From: Xanthostigma xanthostigma
Taxonomy: Eukaryota; Arthropoda; Insecta; Raphidioptera; Raphidiidae
Reading direction: 5' to 3'
Length of the DNA: 64,000 bases
Assembly: GCA_963575645.1 (NCBI GenBank)
Contig: OY754465.1
Coordinates: 40,636,401-40,700,400, forward strand
Below, in pieces: positions 55,495 to 64,000 of the stretch; position 1 is the stretch's first letter, and every line of letters starts with the position of its first letter. The position numbers and the translations under genes were made by a program. Under the pieces are notes generated by a model. The model made no database searches and was not told the origin of the DNA. It worked only from the letters and a program-made list of their open reading frames with translations.

Positions 55495-56005
55495 GAATAC
55501 TTCTTTATAAACGGAGGTAAACTCGTTTCCCTATGTAACAGAATTTGTCACGAAATTGTACTATAAGTAGACCTATATTGGCCCGGGTTCGATTACCGTT
55601 AGTTGTTCGCAACAATTTGTTTTTTTTTTATTATTTTTAAGTATACCTATCATATATAAAAGTTTCGACTAATATCAGAATAATACTTGAGCTAAAAAAA
55701 AAACAATATTTGCAGTAAACCTGCGAAAATAAAAAAAAAAAAACAATATTTGCACTAAACCTGCGAAAATTTTGCTGTCTGCGTATGTTTACTTATTTAT
55801 TATTTGCAGTAAAAATTAAAAATGTGTTACGAGAACGCAATACAGAAGTGACATTCTGGTTGCAAATCATATACGATTGCATTTGGACAGGTGTAAAAAA
55901 TGTGTTACGAGATAGTTTCACGTTCAGATATTTCGTCTGTACAAGTTAATCTGAAGTGAAACTATCTCGTGACACATTTTTTACACCTGTCCAAATGCAA
56001 TCTCT
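55495..56005 (+). mobile_element. Family B element, second copy
   Basis: Opposite-strand partner of 36430-37205. The order is a block with cgtttccctatgtaac, box B gggttcgattaccgt (about 55583) without a matching box A, then taatacttgagct, tandem acaatatttgca and aacctgcgaaaat words, and a hairpin built on gagatagtttcacgttcag. The terminal hairpin arms (55880-55990) differ from the 36-kb copy by small changes. Confidence 0.7.
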
Positions 56006-57385
56006 GAAGCAAAAATATAATCATAGTCGAAAAGAAAATTGTTTGAAATAGTCAACAAAGTTATGATTTAATTTTTTGTATTGTTCAAATAAATTATCAT
56101 TTTAGCTTCGTATAATTTCAAACATTTGCAAAAAAGCATTTAAAATACGAACAAAAAAAAAACAGATAATCGTTCACAATATTCGATTAAATTGGGAAAA
56201 ACAAGTACACTGAGCACAATTTAAGCTAAATAGAGTCAACGAGCGGGGATAAATGCGATCAGCTTAATCAAGCGAATATGAGAGCCATTTTTCATTTGAA
56301 AAGGGGAATAGATTAAAACATCGGTGCCTCGTTGTTGGCTCGCGTTTTGTGCATTGCGTAATGAGACTACAATTTGTAACTGTTTTTGTTTTTTTTTTAT
56401 GTTCACGCGATTGAACCTTTCAACATAATGTTTTAATACTGCTGCAACAAAATATATTAATCAAATATTAATTATTAATACTTAACTGAGTTATCGCAAT
56501 TAGATCGACCAAGAATATTTGGAAAAAAGTATCGGAGAAATATAAAAAAAAGTTGTATTATTTTGTTTGTCTACAATAATATATAAAAAAATTGTATTTG
56601 ATAATTTAACTTTAAACGGATCTTGATGGTAACTTAATTAGTTAATTAATTAAATAATAATAAACGAAAAGAACGTCGGCCAAATACAGCTACATTCTAT
56701 AAGTCCTCTGCAGCATAATATTATGTTTACATTTTTAACAGACAATCTACAAATCCGGGCGAAGCCGGGCCGTTATTTATAAAGTATATGGGTTTAGTAA
56801 GATAAAACTCGATTTATTCGTGTACTATGTTTGGTTGTTCGCTTTAAAATACAACTATATTTTTATTTATATCTATTTTGATTAATACTTTAAGATTATC
56901 ATATGTTATGTTGTACAGCTACATTTTTTAATTCTTTTAATTAGTATGACTCCTAATATTAATGAAGTCCATTTCCTCATTGAAAAATGTGTAATAAATT
57001 TGCGATGTACATTTCCAATCATTTTTGAAGTATTGCAACAAGAGAATTTTCCTCTTATAAAATAAAATATAACACATAAAGTAGCTCTACTGCTTTCAAT
57101 TCTAGTAATATACATAATATAACAAATGAATGCGATAAAAAAGATGTGAAAAACAGCAGCAGCATAACATTACACTATAATATTATGTACGTGTGCCCAT
57201 CTCTATATGTCGCATAGGCGACTTTAAGGACTTAAAAAACAACGTATTTCCTACGGGAATATCAGGGAAGAAAACGTTGACCATAGAAGCATTGACTTAG
57301 CGAAAGCATCTTCTCTATACCTTCTTAAATCAAACGTGCTGTGAGATGTAACTTCCCCAGTTTCATCATACTTCATAAACCGATG
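56006..57385. other. No gene; short repeat end
   Basis: At 56754-56775 caaatccgggcgaagccggg is the typical end of a common arthropod dispersed repeat, without the rest. Otherwise A+T-rich and unrecognised. Confidence 0.45.
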
Positions 57386-57391
57386 AACTTG

Positions 57392-57807
57392 GGTGAAAAT
57401 ATAAGACTGAAAAATGAATTTTAGACGGAATTCAATCTGAAATGGCGAAAATTATTATTTGCACTGAAAACTGACTGAAAATAGACTGAAAAACTTTTAC
57501 ATGAAGAAGGTGAAGATAGAATTCACACTGAAATGAGGCGGAAATATTTTTTCACCCTGAAGTGAAACTGAAACAAGACTGGAAGTTTTATATTAGAATA
57601 GCTGTGTCGGAAAACAGGCTGAATCGAAACTAAAATATCAGTTACTCTTGATGAGTATGAACAAGAGACTGAAAAGAGACGCAAACAAGGCAGAAATTTT
57701 ATCATTTTCCGTCTCTTGTTCACTATCTAAATCTTTTTTCCGTTCGTTTTCCTTCTGCTCTTGAACATAGAAAAAAATTGTAAATTTTTCAGTCTTATAT
57801 TTTCACC
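57392..57807. mobile_element. Inverted-repeat element with internal gactgaaa repeats
   Basis: Perfect 24-bp terminal inverted repeats at 57392-57415 and 57784-57807, both containing gtgaaaatataagactga. The interior repeats gactgaaa, actgaaac or actgaaaa about ten times in the left two thirds, and a complementary cluster appears near the right end (tccgtctcttgttc). No ORF of note. I do not recognise the family. Confidence 0.75.
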
Positions 57808-60450
57808 TGGGAAGGTTCTCTGATATTTTTTTCGTATAAGAAATGGTTTATTTATTCACTACTTTAATATTGATACAATTAGCACATTTGTGCCACTCAT
57901 GGGCTATCAATCCATAACACATATGCCACACCCTACCGCTCGTACTTAATTAAGAGAACATTTCACCAAATCAATATTTTTAGATTTAATTTTTCAATGT
58001 AAATCGATACTTATTAAAAATAAATTTTCTAGCTTTTCAAAAATTTGTCGTCCTCTTGTCCCTAAGCTGGCTAAACGCTCAATTTAAAATAGAACTTCAT
58101 TCACAACGTCACTGTATGTAACACTTACTAATGGACACACACACTACATACGTGCATGCATTATCAGTCACTGTTTTTCTGCGGAGCGTTCTCACAAAAT
58201 ATGTACAGTACTACTTCAAGTAGGTAGATATTATGTTGTATTACACGGCATAAAGGAGAACGTTTGAAAGTAGAACGAAATGCTGTAGAATTCATAAAGA
58301 AATAATGTAATGTTTCACTAGAAAATAATGATCTTATGTCGTTGCATTAATAATATATTATATGTATAAGTTTTATATACATACTGCATTGACTATACAA
58401 CAGTGCTTCCCAAATGGATACATAGATTGCAGATAATAAATACTCAGCAGCTGAAGTTATCAACATCTACGTGCTCAATAGTTCTGTAGGATAGTAACTG
58501 CCAAAATATTTTCTAAACTAGGACATAATATAAAAAAAACTCTGAAAATTTCATTTGCAGTCCCAGACTAGCTAAAATATTTCACCACTTTGTGACTTTT
58601 ACTAGTAGGTAATTTAAAACCAAATCGTTATTCTCTAAATGCATTCACAGATTTTGGATAAGTTTCACGTATGTAGTGTAAACAACATTGTTTTTCCGGG
58701 ACGGTTTTCATACAGTTCGGCTGTTTTCAATTTTTTTGTTTTGTCGTAGTTTTCGTCTGTTTTATTTTATCTTGGAATATGTTGTATAACTACATAGAAT
58801 AAGCGTTTATAATTTTTTCTGTTTACTTATTGTGACTCGATGGCGACTGAGCCGACTTTGGTTAGGTAAACAAACCCAAATTTAAAGTATGCTTTATTTA
58901 CTTCCCGACTATGCCTTGTTTAAAGTAGAATTCCTGTTAAAATCGACATTTACCGCGGTTCAAGACTAGTAAAAATCAAAACAAAAATGTATGTGAGTCA
59001 GGCAAATGTGGGTTAATAAAATTAAAACTAGACTAATAAACTGACTACAACATATTTCCAGCCTTTAGTTTAGTAGTGATCATTCTTTACGATGCACTTA
59101 TGGACTTTATACATCACGCAAGAGAAAAGGATTTGTTCCACACTATAGTGTAGAAGCTGCACGATGGGAAAAGGCAAAAGCGGCTATGTCGAAATATCTG
59201 TATATTTTATTGATGAAAGCTCATGTTTGAAACACGCAGTGCCACAAGGAAATGAAATAATAATTTCACAATTTTTAAGAACGTAAGTTCCGTTTTGAAC
59301 TATTCATTTCATATGTAAATATCTTTAAGTACTACTCTCAGCTAGTAACTCGGTGAAATATCGCGGAAGTGATGCAAAATTCAACTGAGAGCTATATTCA
59401 CCCTTCTAAACTAAAAGAAATACAGAGGCGTTGGTTTGTGCTCACTAGAATCAGCTTAATTTGCTTTATAAATATTCTCAATTTGTAAATTTATGCAATT
59501 TAAGGTGTATACCTACTTTTAAAAAACGCGTATTTTTCATAATAATCTAAATCTCTCCAAACTTTTTCAAACTTACCAAGTAGAATTTGAAGAAGACAGG
59601 CTGATTCCACTGAGCACAAACGTTCGTTTCTCTTGGTTTAAAACTTTAAAAGCCGTACGCTTTCACAGTTTTCAAAACGTCTCTCCCACATCTTATAAGA
59701 CGTTTTTTTTTTTTTTTTTTTATTATAGAGAAAAACAAAAATTAAAAAACAAAAAATAACAAAAATAACTAATTGTGCTTCAATCTTAGGATTATTAGCA
59801 CTGACGTTTTGATTATTGTAGTTTAAATAGAAAAGTTACGAAAAAATAAAACGTTTTTAAACGTTACACAAAATACGTACGTCATGTTAGATTGTCCATG
59901 ACAGATTATTGATTTTTTTCATACCAATTAATAGTGTTGCTAAACCTCAAATTTTTTTCATTATTGCTCAAGAAAAATCAACGTTATGGACATTTTTGAC
60001 GTACGTACACAAAATAGGGTTGTAGATTAAAATTTTGACATGAGTGTTTTAGCCATTTAACCATAGATATAGAGATAGAAGTATCATTGTTAATGTATGT
60101 GTGTGAAGGTAGGACAGGATGTGTATAGTACTTCCGGATTGAAATTCTCAACGGAAAATGGAATTATTTAATACCTTTGCATACGTAACTACCTACATTG
60201 ATTATTGGACTGCACAGTATAGGATAGATCCTGCTATAATATTCTCGGACTAAATTAGACCCTTTATAATCCTACCTTAAAAAAAATTCAATTTTAAATT
60301 TATTTAATCCTGGAGTACTGGGGAATATTTACATAGTGGTTACAAAATTGATATTATTACAATATGTCAAATAATAATTTTTCAGTCAAACGTTAACTTC
60401 TATATAATTCGGAGGTCTAATTTATAGTGTGGAGAGGTTTAATATTAGTA
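57808..60450. other. No gene recognised
   Basis: A poly-T run lies at about 59706-59723, followed by tgtgcttcaatcttagg, a decayed match to 47928. At 58403 acagtgcttcccaaatgg resembles a hAT end. No credible frame. Confidence 0.45.
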
Positions 60451-60454
60451 TAAA

Positions 60455-61235
60455 AAAAACTGGTCAAGTGAAAGTCGGACTCGCGCACTGAGGGTTCTTT
60501 GCTATGGAAAACCCTAAAAACTTGTAAAAAAGGCAAAAGCAATACTGACTCTAGCAACCTTCTGCTCTCAACGTAGGCGTTCTTATCCCCTCAGTCGTCG
60601 AAGGGACTTGCTTTACATTACTATTATTTGTACTTATTATACTCAAAAATAATATGATAACATGGCAACTTGATGTCATCTGTTCATTGCGTTCGTGAAT
60701 TACTAACAACTTTTTTTCGATTCCGCGCGTTTTCATCCCCCGACAAAATATCCTATCAGCAAAACTGATGTTGAATTACTGTATTACTATCTCACTTTGT
60801 ATACACGACCCCGTAATTATTTTTTTAAAGAACTCCCTCCAAACCTTCGCCTCTTTTCACTGCACGATAAAAAAAAACTCCATAGCATCGACACGACCCC
60901 GTAATTGTTTTTTAAAGAACTCTCCCCAAACGCCTTCCTCTTTTCACTGCGCAAAAAAACGCCATCGCATCGACACGACACCGCAATTGTTTTATGTCTG
61001 GGGATATTTTGCCCGTAGGATATTTAGTCAAGATGTTTTGTCGGATGTTATGTCAGATGATCAAGACGCGCATTTTCTAGGGTATATTTAACTATTTTTA
61101 GTATTTGTAGTTTAAGTATAAGATATGAGTAGGTACCTAATATTAATTCGTTCAGAAGTTAGAAGCCTCAGACAGACGGATGGACAACTTTTCCACAACA
61201 ATAGGATTCCGTTATACTTTATGACACGGAACCCT
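60455..61235 (-). mobile_element. Lepidopteran tagggttccgtacctc repeat, interrupted
   Basis: 60461-60505 on the minus strand is the far end of the family (ctggtcaagtg, gtcggactcgcgcactg on the plus strand). 61176-61235 carries its near end (cagacggatggac, gacacggaaccctaa). Between them, 60741-61060 holds a separate insertion bounded by ccgacaaaatatcc and ggatattt words. Confidence 0.5.
60803..60995 (+). repeat. 82-88-bp tandem repeat, about 2.2 units
   Basis: Units start at 60803, 60891 and 60973, each with acacgaccccgtaatt, aagaactc and cctcttttcactgc. They lie in the insertion inside the interrupted lepidopteran repeat. The 107-codon frame at 60768-61091 arises because the units translate alike and is not a credible gene. 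Confidence 0.7.
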
Positions 61236-62120
61236 AACAATTCAAATTAATATATTTCGTTTAATATCTGCAAATTTGGTGTTCAAGATATAGGTATAAT
61301 CAATTATTTCCGAGTGTTTTCTTTTTTTACAAAAATCTGTCAGCATCTTGTCAAATGGGGTCTGATGATGCAAACAACACACATAATTCGATAAGCACTA
61401 ACCACAACAAATTGGAACCTATGATATGCGTCAAGAAGAAACATTTCGTACATTAAAAGAATTTTTCAAACAGGTTCTTGAGTTTTGAGGTAACTCGTAT
61501 ATATAGACTCCTTCTAGTATATAATATATTAGTAGAGATAAAAATGTAATAAACTAGAATGTATAATGAAAAAACACAATAGTAAAATATTTCATTCAAA
61601 AAATTCATTAATAGATCAAGATATTATGAATTCAAAATTTTAAATGAAACCAAAAATTTAACCGCGTTTATTTACCTTTCAAAATACGTGAACAAATAAC
61701 AAACATTCTCTGATTTTAAGCCATAAAACGTACAACTAAAACACATTTTCTCTGATGTATATCAGTAATAAAATATTGTTATAACGCATCCGGAAAATTG
61801 AGTGTGAGAAAAGCCATACACACAGTCGTATATGTGCAGATCGAGTTGGAACTGAACAGGAGATGAGGTAAATAACAGGGTTGTAGTTCAATGATACGAC
61901 AAGTGTCAGTAACGACAATAGCAGAATATCTTTAACAAAATTCCCACGTTGGAAATATTCCCAGAAAGTTGCTAAAACTCTTCTAAATATGAATATAAAT
62001 TTATACTTAGTGAAATGTGATGTTCAATTGGGAGAATTATATGAAATTAGTATTTTATGAACATAATATGAGTTTGACATGACCTTCTGTAAAGAACTAA
62101 TTCGATATTTATTTGGAAGT
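61236..62120. other. No gene recognised
   Basis: No repeat or coding signature recognised. Confidence 0.5.
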
Positions 62121-62124
62121 CAAT

Positions 62125-62850
62125 AAGGTGTCCGGCACAGGTTAGTTTCTCGACGTGAAAAAAAAGTTCTAGCCTCTGCCAGAATTAGAACCCAAAACTA
62201 CCCGAAACCTGATGTTTCACCAGTATACATCACTCATTCGACAGATACCACGCAACTATTTGCAAATACACAAAAACTTGGCAAGTCTTTCTTAATCAAT
62301 CTCAATAAGACGGCAGGTACAGGAATTATTATTTATCGTAGAAAAACGTCCAAAGATGTACTCCCACCGGTATTCGAACCCAGTCTCTTTCCAAAATAAG
62401 TCGTGCTCTCACCACTACACCGCTCGTTCTTTAAATCTTACGCATTATAGCAAGTACACTTTTTTGTCGGTAAGATTTAGGACTGCAGAATCATCCGCAA
62501 CATGATGGTCAGTTCAGAAATTTTCGTTCATCGCAGTATTCGAACCCAGTACGAATATTAATAATATAGTTCTACTCCACTAAAACGGTACAGGGGACCG
62601 GTATAGGAATTATCATTAATTTCTCGTAGAAAGCAGTTCTACCACATCTGCTCCCATCAATATTCGAATCCAGTACCTTCCGAATGTTGATTTAGTTATA
62701 TGTCATTTAAAGAGTAGGTACTAAGTCGGTACGGGAATCATCACTTCCCGTAGTAAAAAAACCTAATCACATCTGTCCCCGCCAGAATTCGAAGTTAGTT
62801 TCTTCCGAATATTAATTTAGTGCGCAAGACACTTAGTAAATACCACGTAT
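62125..62850 (-). mobile_element. Run of five tRNA-derived SINE copies
   Basis: Five minus-strand box B words follow at about 62184 (attagaaccc), 62371 (tattcgaacc), 62538, 62661 and 62786, spaced 122 to 187 bp. Most are preceded on the plus strand by a shared body (gtacaggaattatt, tctcgtagaaa) and followed by box A-like sequence (tctcaccactacaccgct in the second). They are the same family as 1311-1447. All have the same orientation, so tandem duplication or repeated insertion into one another is likely. Confidence 0.65.
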
Positions 62851-62864
62851 TAGTAAGAAGAGTA

Positions 62865-63265
62865 GTAGAAGTTTTGTTCCAAAATATGTATTGAAGGAGA
62901 TTTATTTGGTTGAGGAACAATAGAACAGAATAGAACAGAACAATTTTATCAAAAAAACTGTTTTACGATATTTTTAAATTAAAAATTTTGTTAAAATTCA
63001 TAATTTTAAATGATCATGTATAGGTCCTACAATAATCTACACAATTTACCATCTCAACTTGCATTGAGGTATGTTATAATGTTTGGTTTATCTGATTTGT
63101 AATGCATTTATTTGTAATTTAGAAATCATAATAATACTAATGTAATTAAATACTATACATGTTCATAGGCCCTGAGGATGAAAATATAATTTTCGAAACG
63201 TTGGCCACAAGCGATACTTTGATAAAGCTTATTTCTATTGTTCCTCAACCAAATAAATCTCCTTC
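62865..63265 (+). mobile_element. Palindromic element with hammerhead-like motif (63-kb family)
   Basis: Perfect 35-bp inverted repeats (tgaaggagatttatttggtt and onward, about 62893-62927; mirrored 63233-63267) enclose the motif at 63168-63206. Flanking agtaagaagagta (62852-62864) and agtaagtagagta (63266-63278) differ at one base and look like a 13-bp target duplication. The left end extends beyond the arm by about 28 bases, giving the same one-sided asymmetry as family A. The 74-codon frame at 63159 is an artefact. Confidence 0.7.
63168..63206 (+). ncRNA. Hammerhead-like motif, 63-kb family
   Basis: Stem I ggcc (63168-63171) with ggcc (63203-63206). Core CTGAGGA (63172-63178) plus T. Stem II gaaaa (63180-63184) with ttttc (63190-63194). 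GAAACGTT at 63195-63202. Same layout as 30339-30378 and 43110-43149 with different stem bases. It lacks a closed stem III, so it is not a textbook hammerhead. Confidence 0.45.
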
Positions 63266-63278
63266 AGTAAGTAGAGTA

Positions 63279-64000
63279 TTTTGTTGGCAGGATTTGGCGT
63301 GGCAACCAGTGTTTTTGAATCTAAACTGTCAGAATACAACCCCGATACGTGAATTGTATGGAAAAGGAAGAATGTGGTGGTAAAAGGGAATACAATAATT
63401 GGACTCGGGAAAACGCGTCTTGAATACCAAGTGCATAAGTGTTAGAGCTACTGACAGATACACACATACATAGAGTGTGGGATTGTGACGCGCAGCGTCG
63501 AGCGAGGAACAAACCTTCACAACACAACACGAACACAAGTGAAAAGAACTGAACAATAACGTTCAAGGAGGCTGTTGGCTCACTATTTACTGTATAAGTT
63601 TGGATTCACTCAAGATCGGATTCGATTCGAAGCTATTTAAACGGGGGACTTAATAATGCAATCACCATACTTGCATTGCATTCTTGGTTTATTACAGATT
63701 TGAGTTGAAAGAGAATTGGGAGATTTGTCGTTCTTTAATTCGGAAATACGACCTCTAAAAAATAGCTGCTTTTCATGTCTGTATAGCGGTAGTAAAATGA
63801 CCCATTTCGCACTAGTTCGTGAAGTAAAATAAATGCAAAATATAGTCGTACTACCATTTCCATAGTAAAAGTATGAAAATCAAACCCCAACTTCCAATTG
63901 GAAGTGAACTTGTTTAAGATTGAACTGTCTTTTTTTAAATATGTGAAAACCAGCGATTTTATAATGCTAAAATGTTTCTCGTGCGTGATGATATTTATGG
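63279..64000. other. No gene recognised
   Basis: Two overlapping minus-strand frames of 81 and 75 codons (63321-63566) read the same DNA in different frames and have no domain. The remainder is A+T-rich and unrecognised. Confidence 0.45.

Noticed and set aside
63321-63566. 81- and 75-codon minus-strand ORFs
   Set aside because: Two overlapping frames of the same DNA with no recognisable domain. A signal-peptide-like start in one is not sufficient evidence.

Overview
This is a eukaryotic, A+T-rich window (roughly two thirds A+T by eye) in which I find no intact host gene. No ORF exceeds about 140 codons, none resembles a known host protein, and the longest lie inside repeats. What can be read is a dense graveyard of transposable elements. 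An insect, most likely a moth or butterfly, is suggested by several repeats I recognise from memory as typical of Lepidoptera: an RTE-like LINE 3' end ending in gaagtcggttaaaa (51880-52138), the tagggttccgtacctc repeat (28145, 29700s, 60455-61235), the tttttgaagtgaaacttct repeat (16.6, 44.1, 44.9 kb) and the actagctgtctcgcccgg repeat (9.2 kb). The assignment is an inference; no database search was possible.

Layout. 0-10 kb: tRNA-derived SINE copies (1.3, 3.1 kb), two hAT MITEs (3774-4056, 8313-8464), a 1.18-kb palindrome (5151-6329) and the first copy of a palindromic element family (6474-6616). 10-25 kb: tRNA-like sequence, a second family copy (12184-12442), a 120-bp minisatellite (17001-17884) inside a terminal-inverted-repeat element, then about 7 kb of mostly unrecognised DNA. 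25-36 kb: foldbacks (25112-25716, 31264-31912), decayed hAT-like and lepidopteran repeats, a complete palindromic copy with 13-bp target duplication (30216-30472), and a dead THAP-type DNA transposon (32237-35185) with a hAT element inserted in it. 36-45 kb: a double-hairpin element with a tRNA-like block, a 1.2-kb near-perfect palindrome (37834-39041), two pogo/Tigger remnants and two abutting palindromes (42898-43431). 45-64 kb: minisatellite-bearing elements, foldbacks, another palindromic copy with 15-bp target duplication (49767-50223), an RTE 3' end, nested inverted-repeat elements (52662-53264), a new-looking inverted-repeat element (57392-57807), a run of five SINE copies (62125-62850) and a final palindromic element (62865-63265).

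The most interesting signal is a small RNA-like motif found in at least three unrelated palindromic families (30.3, 43.1 and 63.2 kb, with decayed copies at 3.3, 12.3, 42.97, 49.9 and 50.1 kb, possibly 14.2 kb). It reads stem I, then CTGARGA plus one base, then stem II with a small loop, then GAAACGTT, then stem I again. Both stems differ completely in sequence between families yet still pair. This resembles the hammerhead ribozyme core carried by Penelope-like retroelements, but it has no closed stem III and one extra nucleotide. The 13- to 15-bp target duplications around four copies fit retroelement insertion.

The many long foldbacks mean that almost any transcript through this window would form long double-stranded RNA. 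There are no operons or cooperating genes; the sequence is best read as intergenic or intronic repeat DNA.
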